Shown: positions 16,659 to 25,265 of the stretch, one piece after another
How the letters are laid out: each line of letters starts with the position of its first letter
Position numbering within the stretch: position 1 is the stretch's first letter
NCBI RefSeq assembly: GCF_026410085.1
Contig: NZ_CP112866.1
Coordinates: 2,108,001-2,172,000, forward strand
Direction: 5' to 3'
Source of the DNA: Pseudomonas quebecensis
GTDB lineage: Bacteria; Pseudomonadota; Gammaproteobacteria; Pseudomonadales; Pseudomonadaceae
Length of the DNA stretch: 64,000 nucleotides
Translations under genes and position numbers: made by a program
Notes under the pieces: model-generated
Seen by the model: the letters and a program-made list of their open reading frames with translations, nothing else
What the model was told of the DNA's origin: nothing
The model's database searches: none

Positions 16659-18493
16659 ACGCCGATCTGATCCTGTTCAATGGCCAGTTCCACACCGTGG
16701 ACCGTGAAAACCCGCGTGCGACCGCCGTCGCCATTCACCAGGGGCGCTTTGTCGCCGTCGGCACCGACGGTGAAGCCCTGGCGCTGCGCGGCAGCGCAAC
16801 GCAGGTTATCGACCTCAAGGGGCGCACGGTCATCCCCGGCCTCAACGACTCGCACCTGCACCTGATCCGTGGCGGCCTGAACTACAACCTCGAACTGCGC
16901 TGGGAAGGCGTGCCGTCCCTGGCCGATGCCCTGCGCATGCTCAAGGACCAGGCCGACCGCACCCCGACGCCGCAGTGGGTGCGGGTGGTGGGCGGCTGGA
17001 ACGAATTCCAGTTCGCCGAAAAACGCATGCCGACCCTGGAAGAACTCAACCAGGCCGCGCCGGACACCCCGGTGTTCGTGCTGCACCTGTACGACCGCGC
17101 CTTGCTCAACCGAGCGGCTCTGCGCGTGGCTGGCTACACCAAGGACACGCCGAACCCGCCGGGTGGCGAGATCGTGCGCGACAGCAATGGCAACCCCACC
17201 GGCATGCTGGTGGCGCGGCCCAATGCGATGATCCTGTATTCGACCCTGGCCAAAGGCCCGAAACTGCCGTTGGAATACCAGGTCAATTCGACTCGCCAGT
17301 TCATGCGCGAACTCAATCGCCTGGGCCTGACCAGTGCCATCGATGCCGGCGGCGGTTTCCAGAACTATCCCGATGACTACGCCGTGATCGAGCAATTGGC
17401 TAAGGACCAGCAACTGACGGTGCGCATCGCCTACAACCTGTTCACCCAGAAGCCGAAGGAAGAACTCAGCGACTTCAAGAACTGGACCGGCAGCGTCACC
17501 CTGCATCAGGGCGATGACTACCTGCGCCACAACGGTGCCGGTGAAATGCTGGTGTTCTCCGCCGCCGACTTCGAAGACTTCCTCGAACCGCGCCCCGATC
17601 TGCCGCTGACCATGGAGCAGGAACTGGAACCGGTGGTGCGTCACCTGGTGGAGCAGCGCTGGCCGTTTCGCCTGCACGCCACCTACGACGAATCGATCTC
17701 GCGCATGCTCGACGTGTTCGAGAAGGTCAACCGCGATATTCCGTTCAATGGCCTGCCGTGGTTCTTCGACCACGCCGAGACCATCACCCCGAAAAACATC
17801 GAACGCGTACGCGCCCTGGGCGGCGGTATCGCGATCCAGGACCGCATGGCGTTCCAAGGCGAATATTTCGTGGAGCGCTACGGCGCCAAAGCGGCCGAAG
17901 CCACGCCGCCGATCAAGCGCATGCTGGCAGAAGGCGTACCGGTAGGGGCCGGCACCGATGCCACGCGGGTCTCGAGTTACAACCCGTGGACCTCGCTGTA
18001 CTGGATGGTCAGCGGTCGCACCGTCGGCGGCCTGGAACTGCACGCCGAAGGTCTGCCGCGTCTCACCGCGCTGGAACTGTTTACCCATGGCAGCGCCTGG
18101 TTCTCCTCGGAGCAGGGCAAGAAGGGCCAGATCAAGGTCGGCCAATTGGCGGACGTCGCCGCGCTGTCGGCGGATTTTTTCAGCGTCGATGAAGAAGCCA
18201 TCAAGTGGATCGAGTCGGTGTTGACCGTGGTCGGCGGCAAGGTGGTGTATGGCGCCGGCGACTTCGACGATTACGCACCGCCGCGCGTGCCGGTGCTGCC
18301 GGACTGGTCGCCGGTGGTCAAGGTGCCGGGGCACTGGCGCCCCAGCTCGCCGTTGCAGGCCCAGGTTCATCAATGCAGCGGCCCGTGCGGCGTGCATGCC
18401 CACAGCCATGAAAAGGCGCGCCTTTCCAGTGTGCCGGTCAGCGACTTCCAGGGTTTCTGGGGCGCGTTCGGCTGCTCGTGCTTTGCCTTCTAA
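16655..18493 (+). CDS. Amidohydrolase family protein (YtcJ-like)
   Basis: 612 residues. The N-terminal beta-sandwich strand (DLILFNGQFHTVDRENP) leads to the metal motif VIPGLNDSHLHLI, the HxH of amidohydrolase-3 enzymes; later HATYDES, WFFDHAETITPKN and GAGTDATRVSS supply the further metal His and the catalytic Asp. YtcJ-like enzymes hydrolyse amide or imine bonds in varied small molecules; the substrate is not known. No signal peptide. It starts inside the stop codon of the ABM gene and is followed after 22 bases by an isochorismatase-like gene. Confidence 0.9.
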   Translation: MNADLILFNGQFHTVDRENPRATAVAIHQGRFVAVGTDGEALALRGSATQVIDLKGRTVIPGLNDSHLHLIRGGLNYNLELRWEGVPSLADALRMLKDQADRTPTPQWVRVVGGWNEFQFAEKRMPTLEELNQAAPDTPVFVLHLYDRALLNRAALRVAGYTKDTPNPPGGEIVRDSNGNPTGMLVARPNAMILYSTLAKGPKLPLEYQVNSTRQFMRELNRLGLTSAIDAGGGFQNYPDDYAVIEQLAKDQQLTVRIAYNLFTQKPKEELSDFKNWTGSVTLHQGDDYLRHNGAGEMLVFSAADFEDFLEPRPDLPLTMEQELEPVVRHLVEQRWPFRLHATYDESISRMLDVFEKVNRDIPFNGLPWFFDHAETITPKNIERVRALGGGIAIQDRMAFQGEYFVERYGAKAAEATPPIKRMLAEGVPVGAGTDATRVSSYNPWTSLYWMVSGRTVGGLELHAEGLPRLTALELFTHGSAWFSSEQGKKGQIKVGQLADVAALSADFFSVDEEAIKWIESVLTVVGGKVVYGAGDFDDYAPPRVPVLPDWSPVVKVPGHWRPSSPLQAQVHQCSGPCGVHAHSHEKARLSSVPVSDFQGFWGAFGCSCFAF

Positions 18494-18515
18494 TCCCAAC
18501 CCAAGGAGTTAACCC

Positions 18516-19133
18516 ATGACGTACAAGCGCTTGAACAAAGATGACGCAGTGGTGCTGTTGGTGGATCACCAGACCGGCCTGATTTCCCTGGTGCAGGATT
18601 TCTCCCCCAACGAGTTCAAGAACAACGTGCTGGCCCTGGCCGATGTCGCCAAGTTCTTCAACCTGCCGACCATCCTCACCACCAGCTTCGAAAGCGGCCC
18701 CAACGGCCCGCTGGTGCCGGAGCTCAAGGCACTGTTCCCGGACGCGCCGTACATCGCCCGGCCTGGCCAGATCAACGCCTGGGACAATGAAGACTTCGTC
18801 AAGGCCGTCAAGGCGACCGGTCGCAAGCAGATCATCATTGCCGGTGTGGTGACGGATGTGTGCGTAGCGTTCCCGACCCTGTGCGCCCTCGACGAAGGCT
18901 TCGACGTGTTCGTGGTCACCGACGCGTCCGGCACCTTCAACGAAACCGTGCAACAGGCCGCCTGGGCACGCATGACCGCCGCCGGCGCGCAACTGGTCAA
19001 CTGGTTCGCCGTGGCCTGCGAGCTGCAGGTTGACTGGCGCAACGACATGGAAGGCCTGGCCAACCTGCTGTCGCCGCGTATCCCCAACTACCGCAACCTG
19101 ATGAACAGCTACTCGGCGTTCACGGCCAAGTAA
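18516..19133 (+). CDS. YcaC-like isochorismatase-family hydrolase
   Basis: 205 residues. The cysteine hydrolase fold is shown by VVLLVDHQTGLISLV (catalytic Asp), the Lys-bearing RKQIIIAGVVTDVCVAFPTL (nucleophilic Cys, cis-peptide VVT) and the segment around FETV-like NETVQQAAWARM. Length and sequence fit E. coli YcaC. The substrate is unknown. It is the third gene of the ABM-amidohydrolase unit and ends in front of a strong terminator. Confidence 0.9.
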   Translation: MTYKRLNKDDAVVLLVDHQTGLISLVQDFSPNEFKNNVLALADVAKFFNLPTILTTSFESGPNGPLVPELKALFPDAPYIARPGQINAWDNEDFVKAVKATGRKQIIIAGVVTDVCVAFPTLCALDEGFDVFVVTDASGTFNETVQQAAWARMTAAGAQLVNWFAVACELQVDWRNDMEGLANLLSPRIPNYRNLMNSYSAFTAK

Positions 19134-19160
19134 GCGGTTTTCAAGTCTGTAGGTCATCAA

Positions 19161-19196
19161 TGTGGGAGGGGGCTTACCCCCTCCCACATTTTATTT
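19161..19196 (+). terminator. REP-like hairpin acting as terminator
   Basis: A perfect 12-base stem (TGTGGGAGGGGG / CCCCCTCCCACA) around CTTA, directly followed by TTTTATTT. It is a variant of the fluorescens-group REP with a T-run, 28 bases after the isochorismatase-like gene. Confidence 0.85.
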
Positions 19197-19252
19197 GTGG
19201 TGTTGCGACCGTCCGGTTATAAAACCCTTCAAATGTCCACCGAGAAGCGACA

Positions 19253-20134
19253 ATGAACCCCTTCGAAGACATGCGCCTGTTCTGCCAGGTCATGGAATCC
19301 GGCAGCTTTACCGCCGCCGCCGAGCAACTGGGCCTGTCCAAGCAGTTTGTCAGCCGTCGCCTGATCCAGCTGGAAGACCGACTGGGCGTGCGCTTGCTCA
19401 ATCGCTCCACGCGCCGCCTGGATGTCACGCCCCTGGGGCAGAGCTATTACGAATCCGCCTTGCGCCTGCTCAGTGAAGTCGAGCAGGTCGAACAGGGCAT
19501 CGCCGGGCAAAACAGCGAGCCGCGCGGGACCATTCGCCTCAGCGCGCCGTTGTCGTTTGCCATTGCCCACCTGGGTTGCCTGTTGCCATTGTTCCTGCAG
19601 CGTTATCCGCAGGTCACGGTGGAGGTGGACCTCAGCGACCGTCCCGTGGACCTGATCGGCGAGGGCTACGACCTGGTGCTGCGCATCGGCACCCTGGAGG
19701 ACTCCACATTGATCGCGCGGCGCATCGCCAGTGTCGCGCGGGTCTATTGCGCCAGCCCGGATTACCTGGCGCTGCGCGGCACGCCGCTGAAACCCGAAGA
19801 ACTGGTCGACCACGACTGCCTGCCCTACGGCCACGGCCGCCAAGTGCAATGGCGCTTCAAAGGCAAGGTGCAGGCGCTGAGTGTCAGCGGGCGCATGCGC
19901 GTGAACAACGGCGATTTACTGCGCGACACCGCGATTGCCGGGTTGGGCGTCACCTACCTGCCCACTTTTATCGTCGCCGAGGCCCTGCAGGACGGGCGGC
20001 TGGTCACCGTCCTGGATGCGTTCGCCCCCGAGGCCTTGACGCTCTCGGCGGTGTATCCGCAGCACCGGCAAAGCTCACGGCCGGTCCAGGCGCTGGTGGA
20101 GTTTTTGCGCGAGCGCCTGGCTAGCGGCTGTTGA
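19253..20134 (+). CDS. LysR-family transcriptional regulator
   Basis: 293 residues. N-terminal winged helix: MRLFCQVMESGSFTAAAEQLGLSKQFVSRRLIQLEDRLGVRLLNRSTRR is the canonical LysR HTH; residues about 90-290 are the periplasmic-binding-like effector domain. It is transcribed away from a terminator and toward an AraC-type gene whose 3' end overlaps its own by 14 bases. The target genes cannot be inferred from divergence, since it is not divergent to any gene; the preceding amidohydrolase operon is possible. Confidence 0.92.
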   Translation: MNPFEDMRLFCQVMESGSFTAAAEQLGLSKQFVSRRLIQLEDRLGVRLLNRSTRRLDVTPLGQSYYESALRLLSEVEQVEQGIAGQNSEPRGTIRLSAPLSFAIAHLGCLLPLFLQRYPQVTVEVDLSDRPVDLIGEGYDLVLRIGTLEDSTLIARRIASVARVYCASPDYLALRGTPLKPEELVDHDCLPYGHGRQVQWRFKGKVQALSVSGRMRVNNGDLLRDTAIAGLGVTYLPTFIVAEALQDGRLVTVLDAFAPEALTLSAVYPQHRQSSRPVQALVEFLRERLASGC

Positions 20135-21158
20135 ACAACTGACGGATCAAGCTCGGCGTGCTGCCGGTCCAGCGCTTGAAGGCGCGGCGGAAATTGGCCG
20201 CGTCGTTGAAGTTCAGATACGCCGCCACCTCATCGTTGCTATAACCCTTGACCTGATACAGGTGCAAGGCCACCTGTTTGCGCACGCGGTCGACCTGTTC
20301 CTGAAAACCGGTGGCGTGTTTGTGCAGTTTGCGCTTGAGGGTCGCCGGGCTCATGGCGAACGCCTGCGCCGCCTGTTCCAGGTTGGGCGGCTGGCGCACC
20401 TGATCGCGTAGATAATCGTAGAGGCAGTCGAGAAAACTGTCGGCGAAGCCCAGCTGGTCGATCTGTGCGCGGGCCTGTTGACGCGCAACCTGAGCGGCGG
20501 TGGCCGAGGCGCCGGGCCAGGCCTGCGCCAGGTACTCGCGGGGGATGCACAGCATGTCCAGGGGGCGTGCGAAGCGGGTGTCTTCGCCCAGGTGCACCCA
20601 ATACTGCTCGACGTAGCGCGGCTCGTCGTGGCTCAAACTGCAGGCCCAGGGCAGGCGCTGGCCGCTGAGCCATTGGCTCATGGCAACCAGCGAAGTCATG
20701 CTGGCCTCGAGCAGAAAGCGCCAGTGCTCGCCCGCCCCGCAATTGTCCTTCCAGTACAGGTAGGCATGGTGTTCGTCCAACTCCAGATGCAGCGCTACCA
20801 GCGGGCTGAGCAGCACCTGCAACTGGATCAGTACCTCCAGCGCCTGGTGCAGGTTCTGCGCATGGCCCAGGGCGTGGCTGGCGGCGCCGTAGTAACCGGG
20901 CAACAGGCGTTGGCCGAACAGAAAACTGCTGTCGTCGGCGTCGAGCAACCTGCGGCTGTTGCCGATCAATCCCAGAAACTGCTGCGGGCTCAAACGCGCG
21001 TTGCCGGCCAGGATGTCTTCGTGAAACAAGCCGGTGCCGCGCAGCAGGCGATGGCTGTCGATGTCCCGCGACAAAGCCAGGTCGATCAGCGTGGCGGGTT
21101 GATAGTGCCCAGGGATGAAGCGGCTGTCGCTTTCATACCAGCGTGTTTTGATCGCCAT
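20121..21158 (-). CDS. AraC-family transcriptional regulator
   Basis: 345 residues from ATG 21158. The N-terminal about 200 residues match the AraC arabinose-binding-like region of OruR/ArgR-type regulators (FGQRLLPGYYGAASHALGHAQNL). The C-terminal DNA-binding domain has two HTH units: LEQAAQAFAMSPATLKRKLHKHATGF and SNDEVAAYLNFNDAANFRRAFKRWTGSTPS. The ATG comes one base after the stop of the GGDEF gene upstream, so the two are likely co-transcribed. Its 3' end overlaps the LysR gene by 14 bases. Confidence 0.9.
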   Translation of the reverse strand: MAIKTRWYESDSRFIPGHYQPATLIDLALSRDIDSHRLLRGTGLFHEDILAGNARLSPQQFLGLIGNSRRLLDADDSSFLFGQRLLPGYYGAASHALGHAQNLHQALEVLIQLQVLLSPLVALHLELDEHHAYLYWKDNCGAGEHWRFLLEASMTSLVAMSQWLSGQRLPWACSLSHDEPRYVEQYWVHLGEDTRFARPLDMLCIPREYLAQAWPGASATAAQVARQQARAQIDQLGFADSFLDCLYDYLRDQVRQPPNLEQAAQAFAMSPATLKRKLHKHATGFQEQVDRVRKQVALHLYQVKGYSNDEVAAYLNFNDAANFRRAFKRWTGSTPSLIRQLFNSR

Positions 21159-21159
21159 G

Positions 21160-22074
21160 TCAGGCACTTTTCGCCAGGGGTTGCTTGGCCTTGGCCAAGG
21201 CCAGGTTAAGGCGTTTGAGCAGGTCGTGGGGCGGCTCGTCCAGGGCCATCACCACCGCCGTGGAGGCCGCCAGCTGCAGGCGCTCGCCCTGTTGGCGGGT
21301 CTTGTGGGCCAGGCCACGCACCGCTTGCTGCAATTCCAGGGCAATGTCCTTGGCCTGGCGCTCGCCGGTATTGGGCAGCAGCACCACAAAGCGGTCGCCG
21401 GCCAGTCGGCACAGCAGGTCCTGGCGACGCAGGTTGAGCAACAGCAACTGGCTGAGGGCCTGCAACACCGCATCGCCTTCGGCATGCCCATAGGCCTGGT
21501 TGATGGCCGCGAAGTTATCCAGGTCCAGGGCCAGCAGCGACAGCGGTTGGACCTGCTCGCGGCTGTCCTGCAGGCTCTCGGCCAACTGACGCTTGAGGTA
21601 GTCGGCACCGCCCAGGGGCGTGAGCTTGTCGAACAGCCGATGTTCGCGGAACACCCGCTCGCGTTTCTCCATTTGTGCGCTGATCGCCAGTTGCTCGCGG
21701 TGCCAGTGGTAGATGCCGAGGGTCAGCAGGATCATGCCGACCGGCATCGGCCCGGACTCCAGCCAATGGTCCCAGGTGACGCTGTCGGGCAAGCGGATAA
21801 ATTCGTCCAGACTGTCGATCCACCAGGAAAAGAAGATGCACGACAGGCCCAGTACCAGGTAATTGGTGACCCGTCCGGCGGGGCGGCTTTTCAGCACCAG
21901 GCCCAGCCAAACCAGCGCCAGCAGGGCCGAGCCGCCTTCGCCGACGATATCCAGCCATTCCCATTCGCTGACGCTTTTGAGCTCGCCACAGGCCAGGTGC
22001 AGCATCAGCCCCAGGTTGGCGGCAAGCAGCAGCAGGGCGAGTTTCCAGCGGTGGGGTTTGAGCACGGAGAACAT
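21160..22074 (-). CDS. Membrane GGDEF-domain protein with degenerate active site
   Basis: 304 residues. Several transmembrane helices fill residues about 10-130 (LALLLLAANLGLMLHL, ALLALVWLGLVLK, NYLVLGLSCIFFSWW, PVGMILLTLGIYHW). The GGDEF domain follows, with the metal-site strand LLALDLDNFAAINQ and GHAEGDAVL, but the signature is AGDRF in CRLAGDRFVVLLP. The Glu that takes part in catalysis is Arg here, so diguanylate cyclase activity is doubtful; it may bind nucleotide or act as a partner. It heads a two-gene unit with the AraC regulator. Confidence 0.87.
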   Translation of the reverse strand: MFSVLKPHRWKLALLLLAANLGLMLHLACGELKSVSEWEWLDIVGEGGSALLALVWLGLVLKSRPAGRVTNYLVLGLSCIFFSWWIDSLDEFIRLPDSVTWDHWLESGPMPVGMILLTLGIYHWHREQLAISAQMEKRERVFREHRLFDKLTPLGGADYLKRQLAESLQDSREQVQPLSLLALDLDNFAAINQAYGHAEGDAVLQALSQLLLLNLRRQDLLCRLAGDRFVVLLPNTGERQAKDIALELQQAVRGLAHKTRQQGERLQLAASTAVVMALDEPPHDLLKRLNLALAKAKQPLAKSA

Positions 22075-22198
22075 GGCCGCGAGTCCTTGGGCAAAGAAGC
22101 GAAGGGCGCCAGCACAGCAGATGGATGTGACGGTTGGATGACAACGGGGAAAGGTCGAATCAGCTCACCACAAACACGCTGCGCCACAAAAAGCGGGC

Positions 22199-22341
22199 TT
22201 GTTGTGGTGAGCAGGCTTGCCCTGCGCTGGGCTGCGAAGCGGCCCCAAATCCAGGCGCCTCGGTGTATCAGCTAAAACCACATCGCGTGGAATGGGGCCG
22301 CTTCGCAGCCCAGCGCAGGGCAAGCCTGCTCACCACAACAA
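22199..22341. repeat. Long perfect inverted repeat, 49-base arms
   Basis: Arms 22199-22247 and 22293-22341 are exact reverse complements, with a 45-base centre. The arm contains GCAGGCTTGCCCTGCGCTGG, itself hairpin-forming. It looks like a REPIN-type element of another REP class. It lies in the 547-base gap between the GGDEF gene and the TonB receptor, far from the receptor's promoter. Confidence 0.85.
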
Positions 22342-22373
22342 ACTCATTTTCTCATGCTATGTAGATACCAATT

Positions 22374-22448
22374 CCCCTGATGGCGGTGGGGCAGCTGGCA
22401 TATCTGTCGGCTGCTAGACAGCCATCGGGGGCAAGCCCCCTCCCACAG
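22374..22448. repeat. REP with a decayed partner
   Basis: CCATCGGGGGCAAGCCCCCTCCCACAG at 22422-22448 is a full fluorescens-group REP. A partner in the opposite direction is only partly kept at 22374-22394 (CCCTGATGGCGGTGGGGCAG), as in REPINs. Confidence 0.75.
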
Positions 22449-22529
22449 CGGAGATTTGCAGGTCATATCAGCTCATTTCATCTCAGTTCATGGCTGAAAG
22501 CCGCGGTTTACAGGGCTTTACGCCGATCG

Positions 22530-22547
22530 CTGTCACAGAACCGTCAT
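22530..22547 (+). promoter_or_regulatory. Pho box upstream of the phytate operon
   Basis: CTGTCAC-AGAA-CCGTCAT: two 7-base half-sites, each 6/7 to CTGTCAT, with the 4-base spacer of PhoB boxes. Ten bases further lies TAGCGT (22558-22563), a plausible -10. It ends 74 bases before the receptor start and fits control by phosphate starvation. Confidence 0.65.
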
Positions 22548-22621
22548 CCCCCACCCCTAGCGTGCCCTCCCAGTTGCCGGGCCTTTTGCCTGGCGCCGAA
22601 CGGATTCTTGGGGAGGATTGC

Positions 22622-25135
22622 ATGTACAAGCGCACCGGGCTCGTCAGCTTCACGCTTACTGCCTTGGCCCTGGCGATAGCCAGCGAGCGGCTCTATGCGG
22701 CTGACGCGGCCGCCACCGAGCATGTCGACGTGGTCGGCCAGGCCGCCGCCATCAGCCAGGCGCTCAAGGAGCAGCGTAGCGCCGACAGCATCAAGAGCGT
22801 GGTGCACGCCGACGGCGTGGCCCAGTTGCCGGACGAGAACGTCGCCGAAGCGGCGCAGCGTCTGCCTGGCGTCAGTGTAGAGCGCGACCAGGGCGAAGGG
22901 CGCTTCGTCAGCGTGCGCGGCCTGGGCCCGGACCTCAACAGCGTGACCATCAACGGCACGTTGGTGCCATCCCCGGAAAGCGCCCGCCGCGCCGTGGCCC
23001 TGGACGTGTTGCCATCGGAGCTGGTGCAGTCGCTGTCGGTAATCAAGACCCTCACCCCGGACATGGACGCCAATTCCCTGGGCGGCACCGTCGACGTACA
23101 AAGCCTGTCGGCCTTCGATCACAAGGGCCTGTTCTACACCGGCAGCAGCGAAGCCAGCTACGACAAGAACACCCGTCAGACCAGCCCCAAATTCTCCGGG
23201 GCCGCCAGTAACCGCTTCAGCCTCGGCGATGGCATCGACAACTTCGGCGTGGCCGCGGCGCTGAGCTGGCAGAAGCGTGATTTCGGCTCGGACAACGTCG
23301 AGACCGGTGGCGCCTGGGACTTCACCGACGGTGCGCGGCTCAACGAGTTCGAGCAGCGCGACTACGACATCAGCCGCGAACGCGCCGGCGGTGGCCTTAA
23401 CTTCGACTACAAGCCCGATGACCTGAGCAGCTACTACCTGCGCACCCTCTACAGCCGCTATACGGACACCGAAACCCGCAACTCCACCAGCCTGGAATTT
23501 GCCGACCCACAGGCGCCGGGCCAGTTGGGCGATGCCGAGGGCAAACGCAAGCTCAAGAACCGCGAAGAGACCCAGGAGATCCAGTCCTACGTGTTCGGCG
23601 GCGAACGCATGCTCGGCCTGTGGACCCTCAGCGGCCAGGCCGGCTACAGCCAGTCCAGCGAAGACAGCCCGGCGCACATTGCCGGCGCCACCTTCGACGG
23701 CGGCGACTTCGCCGACAGCGGTTTCTACGACAAAGACAAACCGCGCCCGATCATCGGCAGCGCGTTCTACGACCCGGCCAACTTCACCCTCGACAAAGTC
23801 GACTGGGAAAAACAGAACACCAAAGACACCGAGAAAAACCTGCGCCTGGACCTGGCCCGCGACTACGACCTGAGCGGCTACGCGTCCCAGGTCAAATTCG
23901 GCGGCAAGGTCAGCCGGCGCAACAAGGACAACGACCTGCAAGCCTGGGTCTACAAGGATTTCGACAGCCTGGGCTTTACCGACCAGCAGCTCAACCTGAC
24001 GCAGTTCCAGAAGGGCAACGTCGACTATCGCCTGGGCAACTACGGCCCTGGCATCAGCGCCAGCGGCATCAAGCAGTTGATCGGCGGCCTCAACCGCGCG
24101 GACTTCTACGACGAGACCGAATCACGGGTCAACGACTTCACCCTGCATGAAGACATCAACGCCGGCTACCTGATGAACACGATCGATATCGACGACTGGC
24201 GCTTTATCGCCGGCCTGCGCTACGAAGGCACCGAGTTCGAAGCCAAGGGCACCGGCGCCACCGACGGGCAATTCACCGCCACCGACACCCGGCGCCGCTA
24301 CCATCACTGGCTGCCGGGCCTGCACGCGCGCTATCAGATCGACAAGAACACCCAAGTGCGCGCGGCCTGGACCAAATCCGTGGTGCGCGCGACTTTCGGC
24401 CAACTGGCGCCGGGGTTTGTGATCGACGATGACGAAGCCACCTTCGGCAACCCGGACCTCAAACCCCTGGAGTCGAGCAACCTGGACCTGGGCATCGAGC
24501 ATTTCATGGGGCGTGCCGGCACCGTCTCGGCGTTCGTGTTCTACAAGGACATCCAGAACTTCGTCTACAACACCGACCTGGCCGGCAGCGGGGCCTGGGC
24601 CAACTTCGCCGAGGCCCACACCTACGCCAATGGCGACAGCGCCAAGCTGTATGGCCTGGAGCTGGCCTACTCGCAGAAATTCGACTGGCTGCCCGCGCCG
24701 TGGAACGGCCTGCTGGTGGGCGCCAACAGCACGTTCAGCCGCTCCAGCGCGGACATCGAAGGTTTCGACGCTGCCAGCGGCACTAATCGCAAACGCAACA
24801 TCAGCCTGCCCAGCCAGTCGGACACCGTCGGCAACCTGATGCTTGGTTGGGAAGACGACAAGCTCAGCCTGCGCCTGTCGGCCAACTATAAATCGGCCTA
24901 CCTGTATGAGCTGGCGTCGATCAACGACAAGGCCCACGACCTGCATGTCGACGCGCAGACCTTCGTCGATTTCAGCGCGCGCTATTCCCTCAGCAAGAAC
25001 CTGCAAGTCAGCTTCGAGGCCCAGAACCTGACCGATGAGTCGTACTTCGTCTACACCGGCCACCGCGGCTACAACGGCCAGTACGAAGAGTACGGCCCCA
25101 CCTACAAAGTGGGCCTGACCTTCACGCATTTCTAA
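22622..25135 (+). CDS. TonB-dependent receptor (phytate-operon associated)
   Basis: 837 residues with a signal peptide (cut after YAADA). The plug domain runs about 60-190, with the FVSVRGLGPDLNSVTINGTLV segment; the 22-strand barrel follows to the C-terminal Phe (FTHF). The N-terminal VDVVGQ segment may be the TonB box. The plug has the LDVLPSELVQSLSVIKTLTPDMDANSLGGTV pattern of the CarA/Phy-type subfamily that handles large organic ligands. A strong Shine-Dalgarno (GGGGAGGA) precedes ATG 22622. The phytase follows 130 bases later, and a Pho box lies upstream, so phytate or its lower phosphates are the probable ligand (inference). Confidence 0.9.
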   Translation: MYKRTGLVSFTLTALALAIASERLYAADAAATEHVDVVGQAAAISQALKEQRSADSIKSVVHADGVAQLPDENVAEAAQRLPGVSVERDQGEGRFVSVRGLGPDLNSVTINGTLVPSPESARRAVALDVLPSELVQSLSVIKTLTPDMDANSLGGTVDVQSLSAFDHKGLFYTGSSEASYDKNTRQTSPKFSGAASNRFSLGDGIDNFGVAAALSWQKRDFGSDNVETGGAWDFTDGARLNEFEQRDYDISRERAGGGLNFDYKPDDLSSYYLRTLYSRYTDTETRNSTSLEFADPQAPGQLGDAEGKRKLKNREETQEIQSYVFGGERMLGLWTLSGQAGYSQSSEDSPAHIAGATFDGGDFADSGFYDKDKPRPIIGSAFYDPANFTLDKVDWEKQNTKDTEKNLRLDLARDYDLSGYASQVKFGGKVSRRNKDNDLQAWVYKDFDSLGFTDQQLNLTQFQKGNVDYRLGNYGPGISASGIKQLIGGLNRADFYDETESRVNDFTLHEDINAGYLMNTIDIDDWRFIAGLRYEGTEFEAKGTGATDGQFTATDTRRRYHHWLPGLHARYQIDKNTQVRAAWTKSVVRATFGQLAPGFVIDDDEATFGNPDLKPLESSNLDLGIEHFMGRAGTVSAFVFYKDIQNFVYNTDLAGSGAWANFAEAHTYANGDSAKLYGLELAYSQKFDWLPAPWNGLLVGANSTFSRSSADIEGFDAASGTNRKRNISLPSQSDTVGNLMLGWEDDKLSLRLSANYKSAYLYELASINDKAHDLHVDAQTFVDFSARYSLSKNLQVSFEAQNLTDESYFVYTGHRGYNGQYEEYGPTYKVGLTFTHF

Positions 25136-25149
25136 CTCACTCAATTCCA

Positions 25150-25185
25150 ATGTGGGAGGGGGCTTGCCCCCGATGAGGGCCTGGC
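25150..25185. repeat. Single REP between receptor and phytase
   Basis: TGTGGGAGGGGGCTTGCCCC followed by CGATGAGGG, a lone REP of the main class. It sits in the receptor-phytase gap, where it could stabilise the upstream message. Confidence 0.85.
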
Positions 25186-25265
25186 AATTGACGCATCAGT
25201 AGCTGACCCACTGCAGCCCCCAAGCCCACAGCGTTCTGCATTTTTGTCGAAGGATTTGTTCGTTC

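Noticed and set aside
16535..18499. Open frame of 654 codons on the minus strand across the amidohydrolase
   Set aside because: Antisense shadow of a complete enzyme with metal motifs in the other strand.
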